DNA of 64,000 nucleotides. Source: Caenimonas sedimenti. Its GTDB lineage: Bacteria > Pseudomonadota > Gammaproteobacteria > Burkholderiales > Burkholderiaceae_C. The stretch is from NCBI RefSeq assembly GCF_007833165.1, contig NZ_VOBQ01000018.1:62001-126000 (forward strand). Direction: 5' to 3'. Each line of letters opens with the position of its first letter. Positions within the stretch are counted from its first letter, which is position 1. Under the pieces are notes generated by a model that made no database searches, was not told where the DNA came from, and worked only from the letters and a program-made list of their open reading frames with translations. The translations under genes and the position numbers were made by a program. Below are positions 53,629-63,574 of this stretch, piece by piece.

Positions 53629-55044
53629 ATGAACCAGAACAGCAGAAGACGTTTTCTCACGGGCATGGGCGCGATCGCTGGGGCGGTGAGCGCGACGAGC
53701 GTGAACAAGGTGGCCATGGCCGCGTTGCCCGAGCCCGTCCTTCAGACCAGGCCCGACACCGCGGCCCCCCTCGTGCCGAACACGGGCCGCGCCTACAACC
53801 CGGTCGTGACGCTCAACGGGTGGACCGCGCCCTGGCGCATGAATCAAGGAGTGAAGGAATTCCACCTGGTGGCCGAACCCGTCGTCCGCGAGATGGCGCC
53901 GGGTTTCAAGGCGCACCTGTGGGGTTACAACGGCCAGTCCCCGGGCCCCACCATGGAAGTGGTCGAGGGTGACCGCGTGCGTGTCTTCGTCACCAACAAG
54001 CTTCCCGAGCACACCAGCATCCACTGGCACGGGCAGCGGCTCCCCAATGGGATGGACGGCGTCAGCGGGCTCACGCAGAAGTCGATCCAGCCTGGCAAGA
54101 CCTTCGTCTACGAGTTCACGGCTCGCCGGCCTGGTACCTTCATGTATCACCCGCACGCGGACGAGATGACGCAGATGGCGATGGGGATGATGGGCTTCTG
54201 GGTCACGCACCCGAAGGCCAAGCACCCGCTCATCGAGGAGGTCGACCGCGACTTCGTGTTCCTGCTCAACGCCTACGACATCGAGCCGGGGTCCTACACG
54301 CCCAAGATCATGACGATGCTCGACTTCAATCTGTGGACCTTCAACAGCAGGATCTTCCCGGGCATCGACTCGATGAACGTGCGGCACGGGGACAAGGTGC
54401 GCATCAGGGTGGGGAACCTCACGATGACCAATCATCCCATGCACATCCACGGCCACGAGTTCTTCGTGACGGGCACCGACGGTGGCCCCACGCCCAAGGG
54501 CTCGCGCTGGCCGGAAGTCTCCGCCGACGTCGCCGTGGGGCAGATGCGGCAACTCGAGTTCCTGGCCGACGAGGAGGGGGACTGGGCGTTCCACTGCCAC
54601 AAGTCGCACCACACCATGAATGCCATGGGCCACGACGTGCCGACGATGATCGGCGTGGACCACCGGGATGTCGCCAGGAAGATCGCCAAGCTCGTGCCCG
54701 ACTACATGGTCATGGGGGAGCGGGGCATGGCCGACATGGGCGAGATGGAAATGGCACTGCCCGACAACACGGCTCCCATGATGACCGGCCAAGGCCCCTT
54801 CGGTGGCATCGAGATGGGCGGCATGTTCACCACCGTGAAGGTTCGGCGCGAACAGAAGCGCGGCGACTACTCGGACCCGGGGTGGTTCAAGCACCCGGCC
54901 GGCACTGTCGCCTATGAGTTCACGGGTCAGCTGCCCACACCCGCGCGTGCGAGTTCTGTCACCCCTTCCGCGGCGGCGGCGCCCGCGGCGAAGGGGGTCG
55001 AAGTGCGTGTCCGCAAACCCGCGTCCGGTCACAGTGGCCATTGA
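53629..55044 (+). CDS. Copper-tolerance multicopper oxidase
   Basis: A 471-residue Tat-exported multicopper oxidase (signal SRRRFLTGMG). Copper ligands are all visible: H132-x-H134 (IHWHGQ), H174-x-H176 (YHPHAD), H269, H272, H274 (NHPMHIHGH) and H322-C323-H324 with H328 and axial M333 (FHCHKSHHTMNAM). A methionine-rich stretch near 360-400 (MADMGEMEMALP...GGIEMGGMF) suggests Cu(I) binding. It probably oxidises periplasmic Cu(I) to Cu(II). GAGGGAGAAACCC precedes the ATG; 11 bp after the TolC-like gene. Confidence 0.93.
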   Translation: MNQNSRRRFLTGMGAIAGAVSATSVNKVAMAALPEPVLQTRPDTAAPLVPNTGRAYNPVVTLNGWTAPWRMNQGVKEFHLVAEPVVREMAPGFKAHLWGYNGQSPGPTMEVVEGDRVRVFVTNKLPEHTSIHWHGQRLPNGMDGVSGLTQKSIQPGKTFVYEFTARRPGTFMYHPHADEMTQMAMGMMGFWVTHPKAKHPLIEEVDRDFVFLLNAYDIEPGSYTPKIMTMLDFNLWTFNSRIFPGIDSMNVRHGDKVRIRVGNLTMTNHPMHIHGHEFFVTGTDGGPTPKGSRWPEVSADVAVGQMRQLEFLADEEGDWAFHCHKSHHTMNAMGHDVPTMIGVDHRDVARKIAKLVPDYMVMGERGMADMGEMEMALPDNTAPMMTGQGPFGGIEMGGMFTTVKVRREQKRGDYSDPGWFKHPAGTVAYEFTGQLPTPARASSVTPSAAAAPAAKGVEVRVRKPASGHSGH

Positions 55045-55057
55045 ACAAGGAGAAATC

Positions 55058-55084
55058 ATGAACACCACCAGGAGGCGCGCATGA
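55058..55084 (+). other. Eight-codon mini-ORF ahead of the cupredoxin gene
   Basis: AAGGAG-AAATC-ATG starts an 8-codon frame (MNTTRRRA) whose TGA overlaps the cupredoxin ATG (ATGA). The cupredoxin has its own AGGAGG site. It may be a coupling leader or a remnant. Confidence 0.25.
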
Positions 55085-55578
55085 GATTCGTCAGACATCT
55101 GTTGCTGGCGGCAGCGATCGGAACGATCGGTGCCGGCGCCGTGGCGCACGAGAAGGACGCCGCCAGCAGGAACGCGGCCGCAACCAGGAAGGAGCAGATG
55201 CCCTGGGGCATTGCCGGGAACGCGAAGGCGGCCCGGCGCACGATCGAGATCGCGATGAGCGACGACATGCGCTTCACGCCCTCGAACATCGAGGTGAGGC
55301 AGGGCGAGACGGTCAAGTTCGTCGTGCGCAACAAGGGCAAGGTCTTGCATGAAATGGTCATCGGCGACAAGAAAACCCTCGACGAGCACGCCGCGCTGAT
55401 GGCCAGGTTCCCGGGCATGGAGCACGATGAGCCCTACATGGCCCACGTTGCCGCCGGCAAGCAGGGGTCCCTCGTGTGGAACTTCAATCGGCCCGGCGAG
55501 TTCGACTTCGCCTGCCTCATCGCCGGCCACTACCAGGCCGGCATGGTCGGGAAGATCAAAGTCTCGCCCGCCAAGTGA
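55081..55578 (+). CDS. Periplasmic cupredoxin (plastocyanin-like blue copper protein)
   Basis: A 165-residue exported protein (signal RHLLLAAAIGTIGAGAVA). The cupredoxin fold covers about 55-162 (IEIAMSDDMRFTPSNIEVRQGETVKF in parts), and the type 1 copper ligands are H90 (KVLHEM), C145, H150 and M155 (FACLIAGHYQAGM). It probably accepts electrons or copper from the neighbouring multicopper oxidase. Preceded by AGGAGG and a short coupled mini-ORF. Confidence 0.9.
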   Translation: MRFVRHLLLAAAIGTIGAGAVAHEKDAASRNAAATRKEQMPWGIAGNAKAARRTIEIAMSDDMRFTPSNIEVRQGETVKFVVRNKGKVLHEMVIGDKKTLDEHAALMARFPGMEHDEPYMAHVAAGKQGSLVWNFNRPGEFDFACLIAGHYQAGMVGKIKVSPAK

Positions 55579-55607
55579 TCCGGGTTCGTCAATCCAAGGA
55601 GTCCTCC

Positions 55608-55934
55608 ATGAAAAATTCTCTCCTGACCATCCTGGCAGCCGCCATGTGCTTCGCCGCTGGCCCGTCCATCGCGCAACCAGCGACGCCGGCACCCGCGCAG
55701 TCCGCGCAGGTGCAGCTCACCGACGCCGAAGTCCGCAAGGTCGACAAGTCGGCGGGAAAGATCACCTTGAAGCACGGCGAGATCAAGAGCCTCGACATGC
55801 CTCCGATGACGATGGTGTTCGGCGTGAAAGACGCGGCCATGCTGGACCAGGTGAAGGCCGGCGACAAGATCCGCTTCGCGGCGACGAGCCAGGACGGCAA
55901 GTTCACGGTGACGGAGATCCAGGCCGCTCAGTGA
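55608..55934 (+). CDS. CusF-like periplasmic copper-binding protein with W-to-M change
   Basis: A 108-residue exported protein (signal KNSLLTILAAAMCFAAGPSIAQ). The OB-fold CusF signature is KITLKHGEIKSLDMPPMTMVF: H56, M67 and M69 match CusF ligands with the exact spacing, but the cation-pi tryptophan position is M64. CusF proteins carry Cu(I)/Ag(I) in the periplasm to an RND pump. CAAGGAGTCCTCC precedes the ATG. End of the copper cluster. Confidence 0.88.
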   Translation: MKNSLLTILAAAMCFAAGPSIAQPATPAPAQSAQVQLTDAEVRKVDKSAGKITLKHGEIKSLDMPPMTMVFGVKDAAMLDQVKAGDKIRFAATSQDGKFTVTEIQAAQ

Positions 55935-55986
55935 GCCAGGAGTGGCAACCCGGTGATTCAGGCGCGGGCGCGCGACCTCCGGTCGA

Positions 55987-57063
55987 TCACCGCGCGGGTT
56001 CGGCGACCGAATCGGCGAAGTACATCCCGACCAGCCCTTTCCCCTTGGCGTCGAGCTTGCCCCGGTATTCGCAGTTGAACGTGGCCCGCACGAGGTCGTA
56101 GGTGTAGGCGGAGATGTTGACGCGGCCGACCTCCCCGGCGCTTTCCATGCGCGCGGCGAGGTTCACCGAGTCGCCCCAGATGTCGAAAGCATATTTGCGC
56201 TTGCCGACCACGCCCGAGACGACCGGCCCCGAGTGGATGCCGATGCGCAGATCCCATTTGAAGGCCGCGCTTTCATTCCGCATGGCCATGTACGCGGCCA
56301 TGCGCAATCCGGCGTGCACGCAGCGCTGGGCGTGGTCGTCGCAGGGCTTGGGCAGGCCGGCCGCTGCCATGTAGGCGTCGCCGATGGTCTTGATCTTCTC
56401 CACGCCCAGTTCGTCGCAGATGTCGTCGAAGGCCGCGAAGATGTCGTTCAGTTCGGCGACCATCCGGTTCGCCGGCATCGTCGACGCCGTCTGCGTGAAA
56501 CCGCTGAAATCCGTGAACAGCACCGAAGCGGATTCGTGACGGACCGGCTTGACCTCGCCGGACGCCGAGAGTTCGTCGGCCACCTCGACGGGCAGGATGT
56601 TGTACAGAAGCTCCTGGACGCGCGCGTTGGAAGCGGCGAGCAGCGCGTTCCTGCTCCGCAGCAGGTCGGCCGCGGCCTTCAGGGCCAGTTGGCTGCGCAC
56701 GCGCGCCAGGACGATGGGCGCGCAGATCGGCTTCGTGATGTAGTCGACGGCGCCCAGGGCTAGGCCCTCTTCCTCGTTCTCGGTCTCCGTCATCGCCGTG
56801 ACGAAGATGACCGGAATGTCGGCGCTGGCGGGCGCCGCCTTGAGGCGCCGGCACACTTCATAGCCGTCCATGTCCGGCATCATCACGTCCAGCAGGATCA
56901 GGTCCGGCGGTGTCGCCGCCGCGATTTCCAGCCCTCGCGCGCCCGAGGGCGCCAGCTTGACGGTGTAGTGCGCATCGAGCAGGTCGCGCATCAGCGAAAG
57001 GTTCTGCGGCGTGTCGTCGATGACGAGCACCAGCGGCCGCCTGGACGTCGGGGTGTCTTGCAT
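55987..57063 (-). CDS. Response-regulator/class III adenylate cyclase fusion
   Basis: A 358-residue protein. The receiver domain (about 10-125) has DD at 15-16, the phospho-acceptor Asp in [11 protein letters not shown] and a K in YITKPI. A short helix linker follows, then a class III cyclase domain (about 175-345): metal Asp in [24 protein letters not shown] with the adenine-specifying Lys, and [13 protein letters not shown] with the matching Asp and catalytic Asn/Arg. So it is an adenylate cyclase controlled by phosphorylation. Starts directly after the hybrid kinase stop (TAG-ATG), so it is probably that kinase's output. Confidence 0.9.
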   Translation of the reverse strand: MQDTPTSRRPLVLVIDDTPQNLSLMRDLLDAHYTVKLAPSGARGLEIAAATPPDLILLDVMMPDMDGYEVCRRLKAAPASADIPVIFVTAMTETENEEEGLALGAVDYITKPICAPIVLARVRSQLALKAAADLLRSRNALLAASNARVQELLYNILPVEVADELSASGEVKPVRHESASVLFTDFSGFTQTASTMPANRMVAELNDIFAAFDDICDELGVEKIKTIGDAYMAAAGLPKPCDDHAQRCVHAGLRMAAYMAMRNESAAFKWDLRIGIHSGPVVSGVVGKRKYAFDIWGDSVNLAARMESAGEVGRVNISAYTYDLVRATFNCEYRGKLDAKGKGLVGMYFADSVAEPAR

Positions 57064-60045
57064 CTAGGCTCCCAGCTTCGAGTCGGCCATGGCGGCGTTC
57101 AGCACGGCGAGTCCGCGCGGCGCGTCGAACTGGTTCACCGCGTCCTGCAATTCAGCGAAGTGATCCGGAAAAGCGGCGGCAAGCAGCGTTGTGTTCTGGC
57201 CCACGACACGCTCCGCGTTGCCGTCGTCCGCCGCCAGCAGCACGCGCAACTGCTGGCAGACCGTCTCGAGCCGGTGCGGGTCCCATCCGGTCGGGGCGCC
57301 GGCCGGTGCGGCCGACGGCAGCGCTGCCTGGATCGCGGCAATCTGGCGAGCCAGGAGCGTATCGAGTGTGGTGAGCAGCGTGTCGCGGTGGTCGTCATCG
57401 GTGGGAAGGGCGGGTTCGAGTGCGGCGGCGGCCTGCTGGAGCTCACCGGCGGCGATGTTGCCGGCCAGGCCCTTCAGAGTATGGATCAACCTGGATGCGG
57501 TTGCCACGTCGCCGGCGCGCAGCGCCTTGCGGGTGGCGGTCACGGCATCGCCCTGGGAGGCGGCGAAACTGCGCAACATGCTGTTGTAGCGTTGCGGAAT
57601 GCCCAGCACGCGGCGCAATCCCACGGCCTGGTCGAGGCCAGGGATCGCGGACGGCAGCCCCTCCTGGGCGTCCGGCACGGCCGCTTCCCTCCCGGCCGTG
57701 CGCGCGTCCCGCCGCGGCGCGATCCATTGCAGCAGGACACGAAACAGCACGTCCGGCTCGATGGGCTTGGTGACGAAATCGACCATCCCCGCCTGCATGC
57801 ATTGCTGGCGGCTCTCGATCATGGCGTTCGCCGTCAGGCCCACGATGGGGACGGCGTTCCAGCGCGGATCGGCGCGGATGATCCGGGTGGCCGCCAGCCC
57901 ATCCATCACCGGCATCTGCATGTCCATGAGGATCAGGTCATAGGGCTCGCCGGCCGCCTGGAGCATGCTGCACGCGATGCGGCCGTTGTCGGCGATGTCG
58001 ACGACCAGCCCGGCATCGCGCAGCATCTCACCGGCCACCTGCTGGTTCAGGGCATTGTCTTCGGCCAGCAGGATGCGCGCGCCCTCGATCGCGCGCAAAT
58101 CTTCAGCCCGCACCTGGGGGACCTCCTGGCCGGGATTCGCAACGCCGCCGAGCAAATCGATCATGGCGTCGAACAGCGGTGACGGCGCCACTGGCTTGCT
58201 CAGCAAGGTCAGGATGCCGGCCTGGCGCGCCTGGGCGGCCGCTTCCTCGCGGCCATAGGCCGTGAGCATGGCCATCCGGGGCCGATGGGCCAGTTCCAGC
58301 GATTGAAGCCGCCGGGCGGTCTCGATCCCGTCGAGGCCCGGCATCTTCCAGTCGAGCAGGACGATGTCGTAGCCGGCACCCGCGGCATCCGCGCGCGCCA
58401 CGGACGCCAAAGCAGCCTCGCCGCTGTCGGCCACATCGACCTGGAAGTGCATGGCGGCCAGCATGTCGTGCAACACGACGCGCGCGGAATGCAGATCGTC
58501 CACGACGAGGATGCGCCGCTCGCGCACGTCGATTCCGGGGTGCGGCGCGCGTGCGCTGTGGGCCCCGACGGCCAGGCGGGCCGTGAACCAGAAGCGGGAG
58601 CCTTCGCCCAGCATGCTCTCGACGCCCACTTCGCCTCCCATTTGCTGGGCCAGGATCTTGGTGAGCGCCAGGCCCAGCCCGGTGCCGCCGTACTTGCGGG
58701 TCGTGGAGACATCGGCCTGCTGGAAACTCTGGAACAGCTTGCCGATCTGCTCGGGGCTGAGGCCGATGCCGGTGTCGCGCACCTCGAACCGCAGCAGGAC
58801 ATCGTCGCTGCCGTCATCGAAGCGCCGCACGAGGCGCACCACCAGGTCGATCTCGCCCTGCTCCGTGAACTTGACGGCGTTGCTGACGTAGTTGATCAGC
58901 ATCTGCGAGAGCCGCAGGGCGTCGCCGCACAGGGCCCCGGGCACGTCCGGCGCGACGTCGAACAGCAATTCCAGACGCTTCGCGCTGGCCTTGTCACTCA
59001 CGAGGTCGGCCACCTTGGTGAGCAGCTGTTCGAGCCGGAACGGGGCCGTCTCCAGTTCGAGCCGTCCCGCCTCGACCTTGGACAGGTCGAGGATGTCGTT
59101 GATGATGGCCAGGAGGTGCTGGCCGGACTGCTGCACCTTGCCGAGATAGTCACGCTGGCGGGCGTCAAGGTCGGTCTTGAGGGCCAGGTAGGTCATCCCG
59201 AGGATCGCGTTCATCGGGGTGCGGATCTCGTGGCTCATGTTCGCCAGGAAGTCGCTCTTGTGCTGACTCGCCGACTCGAGCTGGACATTCGCTTCTTCGA
59301 TCTCGCGAATGAGCAACGCATTCTGCGCCACCACGATCCGCTGTTGCGCGAGCGTTTCGCTCAGTTCGCGGTTGGCCGCTTCCGCGGCGTCCTTCGCCGC
59401 TTTCAGTTCGGCGCCGCGCTGCTCGAGCAGGCGGCTTTTCTCGGTGATCTCCCCGTTCTGCTGGCGGATCTGGATCAGGCCATGCAGCACGCGTTTTGCT
59501 TGCTGATGCGACAGGAACGCGAAGGTGGTCATGTAGCCGAACAGCACGGTGCTGCTCAGGAGCGAAACACTGAGGCGCGCGTCCGGTTCCAGCTCGAACC
59601 CGATGAATGCGCCGGACCCCAGGGCCCCGAGCACGAGCAGGCCGACGCCCCGCGCCGCATGCGCGGGGCCACCGACGCTCAGGCTACCGGAAAGCACGCC
59701 CAGTACCAGCGCCATGCTCGGCCAGAGGCTGAACTTGAGCGCGGGCAGCCACAGGCCGATGAACAGGGCATCGAGCATCAGGTTGCGCAATTCGGCGGTT
59801 TTCTGCGAACGGCTGCGGCGGGCCAGGAAGTAGCCGATGTGCGGCCAGACGAGGGTGTAGGCCGCCGCCACCGCCAGCCGGAACGGCGTGATGCCGTCCG
59901 GGTAGAGGTGCAACATGACGACCAGCAGGTACCCGGGGTACGTCAGGACGCGGGTGAGGTAGGCGACCCTCACCACCGGGTGTGTCGCTGCCTTCGAGAC
60001 CGGCGCCGCTTCCGTGCTGCCGCTGGGGTCGGTGCCGGCGGTCAT
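57064..60045 (-). CDS. MASE2-type hybrid histidine kinase with two receivers and an HPt domain
   Basis: A 993-residue membrane sensor kinase. N-terminal MASE2-like membrane region (about 25-185, several helices), a coiled coil (200-262), HisKA with H272 ([14 protein letters not shown]), HATPase (to about 500; [29 protein letters not shown]), receivers at about 515-640 ([21 protein letters not shown]) and 668-790 ([21 protein letters not shown]), and a C-terminal HPt domain ([17 protein letters not shown]). A full phosphorelay in one protein, probably signalling to the cyclase encoded next. It lies 72 bp from the truncated molybdenum enzyme gene on the other strand. Confidence 0.92.
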   Translation of the reverse strand: MTAGTDPSGSTEAAPVSKAATHPVVRVAYLTRVLTYPGYLLVVMLHLYPDGITPFRLAVAAAYTLVWPHIGYFLARRSRSQKTAELRNLMLDALFIGLWLPALKFSLWPSMALVLGVLSGSLSVGGPAHAARGVGLLVLGALGSGAFIGFELEPDARLSVSLLSSTVLFGYMTTFAFLSHQQAKRVLHGLIQIRQQNGEITEKSRLLEQRGAELKAAKDAAEAANRELSETLAQQRIVVAQNALLIREIEEANVQLESASQHKSDFLANMSHEIRTPMNAILGMTYLALKTDLDARQRDYLGKVQQSGQHLLAIINDILDLSKVEAGRLELETAPFRLEQLLTKVADLVSDKASAKRLELLFDVAPDVPGALCGDALRLSQMLINYVSNAVKFTEQGEIDLVVRLVRRFDDGSDDVLLRFEVRDTGIGLSPEQIGKLFQSFQQADVSTTRKYGGTGLGLALTKILAQQMGGEVGVESMLGEGSRFWFTARLAVGAHSARAPHPGIDVRERRILVVDDLHSARVVLHDMLAAMHFQVDVADSGEAALASVARADAAGAGYDIVLLDWKMPGLDGIETARRLQSLELAHRPRMAMLTAYGREEAAAQARQAGILTLLSKPVAPSPLFDAMIDLLGGVANPGQEVPQVRAEDLRAIEGARILLAEDNALNQQVAGEMLRDAGLVVDIADNGRIACSMLQAAGEPYDLILMDMQMPVMDGLAATRIIRADPRWNAVPIVGLTANAMIESRQQCMQAGMVDFVTKPIEPDVLFRVLLQWIAPRRDARTAGREAAVPDAQEGLPSAIPGLDQAVGLRRVLGIPQRYNSMLRSFAASQGDAVTATRKALRAGDVATASRLIHTLKGLAGNIAAGELQQAAAALEPALPTDDDHRDTLLTTLDTLLARQIAAIQAALPSAAPAGAPTGWDPHRLETVCQQLRVLLAADDGNAERVVGQNTTLLAAAFPDHFAELQDAVNQFDAPRGLAVLNAAMADSKLGA

Positions 60046-60117
60046 GGGCGGCGTTTCCAGATGAGGTTCATCGGGGGATGATGCCCAATGGATCGAGTCT
60101 GATCAACCGGGGCGGAC

Positions 60118-61551
60118 GTGCTGACCCGGCAGCAGATGTTCACCTTCGGACACCGGCCCGAGCTCTGGCAGCGCCTACGCCTGGGCGCCCGACGCGACGG
60201 CAAGCTCACGGCGCTGATCCACGAGGCGGTGGGCGAAACCTCGCGCGTGGAGGACTTCACGGAGATGGTCACGCGCTGGTCGGGCACGCTTTACCGCTGC
60301 GACAACCTGCGCGGCGACTACCGCCTGCTGCCGCTGGACCTGCCGACGCCGCTGGACATGCGCGCGCCCGGGGCGGCCAGCGGCCTGTTCCCGCTGGAGG
60401 TGGCCATGGACGAACTGGCGCACGCGCTGGGCATGGACCCGCTGGCGCTGCGCCTGGCCAACGACGCGGAGCGCGCGCCTTCTGGCGACAAGCCGTATTC
60501 GAGCAAGAAGCTGCGCGAGTGCTACGAACGGGCGGCGAAACGATTCGGCTGGTCAAAACGCAACCCGCGGCCCCGCAGCACGCGCGAGGGCCACGAACTG
60601 GTGGGCTGGGGCATGGCCAGCGGCCAGTGGATCGCCGAGCAGCAGGAAGCACAAGCGCGGGTGGTGTGGCACGCCGATGGCCACGTCGACGTGGAAACGG
60701 CGGCCAGCGACATCGGCACGAGGACGTATACGGTGCTGGCGCAAGTGGCGGCGGCCGCGCTTGGCGTGCGCCTGCAGGACGTGCGGGTGCACATCGCCGA
60801 CACGCGGCTGCCGCGGGCGCCGACCGAGGGCGGCTCGTCGCACGTGGCCAGCGTGGGCTCGGCGGTGGACGGCGCCTGCGAGAAGCTGCGCAAGAAGGCG
60901 TGGCAGCTCGCGCGGGCCATCCCTGCGTCCCCGCTGGTGGACAGCAAGCTTTCAGAGGTGGAATTTGCCGGCGGCCAGCTGCGGCTGCGCCAGCAGGACG
61001 GCAACGGGCTGTCCGTGCAGGAAGTACTGCTGACCTCGGGCGTGGACCAACTCGAGGCGAGCTTCCACCTCGAGCCCGACGAGGATGAACAGGGACGCTA
61101 CGAGCGCGCCGTGCACTCGGCGGTGTTCTGCGAGGTGCGGGTGGACGAAGCGATGGGCACCGTGCGGGTCACGCGGGTGGTGAGCGCGGCGGCGTGCGGC
61201 CGCATCATCAACGAGCTCACGGCGCGCAGCCAGGTGCTGGGCGGCATCGTCTGGGGCATCGGGCAGGCGCTGCACGAGGCCACCTTGATCGACCAGGCAC
61301 TCGGCCGCTTCGTGACGGTGGACCTGGCGAACTACCATGTTCCGGTGAATGCGGACATCCACGAACTGGAGGTCATCTTCGTGCCGGAAGACGACCGCAT
61401 CGTCAGCCGCCTGGGCGCCAAGGGCGTGGGCGAGATCGGCGGGCTTGGCGTCGCCGCCGCGATTTCCAATGCGATCTGGCACGCCACCGGCCGCCGGATC
61501 CGCGAACTGCCGATGACGCCCGACAAGGTGATGGCGCCCACCGAGCCTTAG
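60118..61551 (+). pseudogene. 5'-truncated xanthine dehydrogenase/PaoC-type molybdenum subunit
   Basis: The 477-residue frame begins within the middle of the large subunit (DVLTRQQMFTFGHRP corresponds to about residue 250-260 of ~730-residue PaoC-type proteins) and continues to a normal C-terminus including EGGSSHVASVG, AACGRIINE, and the catalytic-Glu segment GAKGVGEIGGLGVAAAI. About a third is missing at the 5' end, including residues that bind the cofactor. In-frame TGA at 60100-60102 confirms the break. No FAD or 2Fe-2S subunit genes accompany it. Probably non-functional. Confidence 0.85.
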
Positions 61552-61587
61552 ATGAGCCGCGGGCTTGCCGCGGAGCAAGTCGCGACC

Positions 61588-62421
61588 TCAGATCATCTCG
61601 AGGGGCACAGGTCCTTTCGGCGGCGGAAAGAGCGCATCGAGTTCCTGTACCTGGCCCATCGTCAGCGGATGCTCCAGCGCCAGGGCATTGTCCCCGAGCC
61701 GCTCGCGGCTTCCGGTCTTGGGAATCGCGATCACCCCGTCCCGCGCCAGCAGCCACGCGATGGCCACTTGCGCTGGCGTCATGCCATGGCTCTTTGCGAA
61801 CTGCACCAGCCCGCGGTGCCGCAGCAGCCGGCCCTCTTCAAGCGGCGAGTAGGCCATCACGGGGATGTGGCGCTGGTGAAGCCATGGCAGCAGGTCCCAT
61901 TCGATGCCGCGCCGGCCGAGGTTGTAGAGAACCTGGTCGGTCTGCACCGCCGGGCCGGCGGGAACATCGTGCAGCTCGCGCATCAGCGCGGTGTCGAGAT
62001 TGCTCACGCCCCAGTGGCGGATCTTGCCGGCACGCCGGAGCGTTTCGAAGGCTTCCACCGTTTCCGCCAGCGGAACGTTGCCGGGCCAGTGCAGCAGGTA
62101 CAGGTCGATCGCTTCGACGCGCAAGCGCTTGAGGCTGTTGTCGCATGAGGCCTGCATCGAGCGGCGCGACGCGTTGTGCGGATAGACCTTGCTGACGATG
62201 AAGACCTCATCGCGCCGGCCTTCGATCGCCTCGCCGACCAGCGCCTCCGAAAGGCCGTCCCCATACATTTCGGCGGTATCGATGAGCGTCAGGCCCAGGT
62301 CGATCCCGCGCCGCAGGCAGTCGATTTCTTCCCGCCGGCGGGCCGGGTCGTCGCCGATGCGCCACGTGCCCTGGCCGAGGGCCGCGACCGTTTCGCCACA
62401 GGGAAGCGTCACGTGTTTCAT
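61588..62421 (-). CDS. Aldo/keto reductase
   Basis: A 277-residue (alpha/beta)8 NADPH-dependent oxidoreductase. Catalytic tetrad D48 (IDTAEMYG), Y53, K78 (IVSKVYP), H111 (LLHWPG); C-terminal IPKTGSRERLGDNALAL binds the cofactor. It resembles the 2,5-diketogluconate-type and YeaE-like reductases. Substrate unknown. Opposite to the truncated molybdenum gene; the 62422-62666 stretch before RluA shows nothing convincing. Confidence 0.9.
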   Translation of the reverse strand: MKHVTLPCGETVAALGQGTWRIGDDPARRREEIDCLRRGIDLGLTLIDTAEMYGDGLSEALVGEAIEGRRDEVFIVSKVYPHNASRRSMQASCDNSLKRLRVEAIDLYLLHWPGNVPLAETVEAFETLRRAGKIRHWGVSNLDTALMRELHDVPAGPAVQTDQVLYNLGRRGIEWDLLPWLHQRHIPVMAYSPLEEGRLLRHRGLVQFAKSHGMTPAQVAIAWLLARDGVIAIPKTGSRERLGDNALALEHPLTMGQVQELDALFPPPKGPVPLEMI

Positions 62422-62666
62422 GACGCACAGTATCACCCGGCCCCTGCGTGCCAGTACACGCGACTTGCAGGAGGATCGCATCTCGACCTGGAAGTCGATG
62501 GGGCAGCCCTCCTGCGGGAGTGCGTTCGCACGCTCGCCCACGACACGCCGTCGCCAGCTTTGCGGTCCACATGGTGTTCGGCATCGTGAATTGCCGCGAC
62601 GTCCTCTGTGTTCATCGCCGCGCCCTGGCCGGGATGCAGGAGGAGTGGATCCCCGCGAGTCACCCT

Positions 62667-63572
62667 TCAACCCGGCCCGGGAAAGCGCAACTGCCGACGG
62701 CTGGCAAAGCAGCGTTCTTCCCCGCTGATCGGGTCGCGGAACGCAACGCTGGCGGCGAGTAGTCTCAGCGGGTTGGTGGTTTCGTCTTCACCTCGCCCGA
62801 GCAGGTTGGGGTAGATGCGGTCGCCCAGGATGGGCAGTCCGAGTGCCGCCATGTGCACCCGCAACTGGTGGCGCTTGCCGGTGGATGGGCGCAGGCGGTA
62901 GCGGGCCCACGGTCCGCGTGTTTCCATCAGCTCGATTTCGGTGTGTGCGTTGGGCTTCGCGCCATCTCGCGCATCGGCCTCACGCATCTGCATGAAGTGA
63001 TCGCTGGCGAGCAGGGTGCTGGTGCGGTGCAACGGGAACTGCAAGCGCGTGTCGCTGGACGCGAGAGCCTGGTACTGCTTCATGACTTTGCGGCCGGCGA
63101 AGAGGGTCTGGTAGGCGCCGCGGAATGCCGGCTGCTTGGCGAACAGCACGACGCCAGCAGTCTCGCGGTCGATCCGGTGCAAAGGCGTCAACGCCGCCAG
63201 GCCGAGCTGGCGGCGCAACCGGATCAGCAGCGTTTCCTGCAGGTAGGGGCCGGACGGCGTCACCGGCAGAAAATGCGGCTTGTCGGCCACAACGAGATGC
63301 TCGTCCTCGAACAGCACGGTGGCCTGCGCGGCATTGGGCGACTCGTCGGCGACGGTGCGGTAGTAGTAGAGCTTCCCATGCGGAACATACGCCTGCCGCG
63401 CCGCGACCGCGCGGCCAGATGCGTCCACCACGTCACCCGCCTGAATGCGATCAACCCAGTCGGCCGCGCGGACGCCGGGGAACCTTTCCACCAGGAAGTC
63501 GAGGATGCACGGCCAGTGGCCCGCGGGCAGGGCCACCTGGCTGGCCGTGACGCCATCGCGCATCGGCAGCAT
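62667..63572 (-). CDS. RluA-family RNA pseudouridine synthase
   Basis: A 301-residue pseudouridine synthase. The N-terminal part (about 15-70) looks S4-like, followed by LLFEDEHLVVADKP-type strand (VLFEDEHLVVADKPHFLPV) and the catalytic HRIDRETAGVVLFA motif with its invariant Asp (near residue 130), and later GKRHQLRVHMAALGLPILGDRIYP. It modifies a uridine in rRNA or tRNA. Its ATG is two bases past the stop of the TrhO gene (TAG-CC-ATG), so coupled. Confidence 0.9.
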   Translation of the reverse strand: MLPMRDGVTASQVALPAGHWPCILDFLVERFPGVRAADWVDRIQAGDVVDASGRAVAARQAYVPHGKLYYYRTVADESPNAAQATVLFEDEHLVVADKPHFLPVTPSGPYLQETLLIRLRRQLGLAALTPLHRIDRETAGVVLFAKQPAFRGAYQTLFAGRKVMKQYQALASSDTRLQFPLHRTSTLLASDHFMQMREADARDGAKPNAHTEIELMETRGPWARYRLRPSTGKRHQLRVHMAALGLPILGDRIYPNLLGRGEDETTNPLRLLAASVAFRDPISGEERCFASRRQLRFPGPG

Positions 63573-63574
63573 GG

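Noticed and set aside
53410..55692. 760-codon minus-strand frame opposite the copper genes
   Set aside because: Antisense to the clearly real TolC-like, oxidase and cupredoxin genes; composition (His/Arg/Asp/Val-rich) is the mirror of the coding strand.
62433..62663. 76-codon minus-strand frame between the aldo/keto reductase and RluA genes
   Set aside because: Arg/Ser/His-rich without ribosome site or recognisable motif; more likely non-coding spacer.
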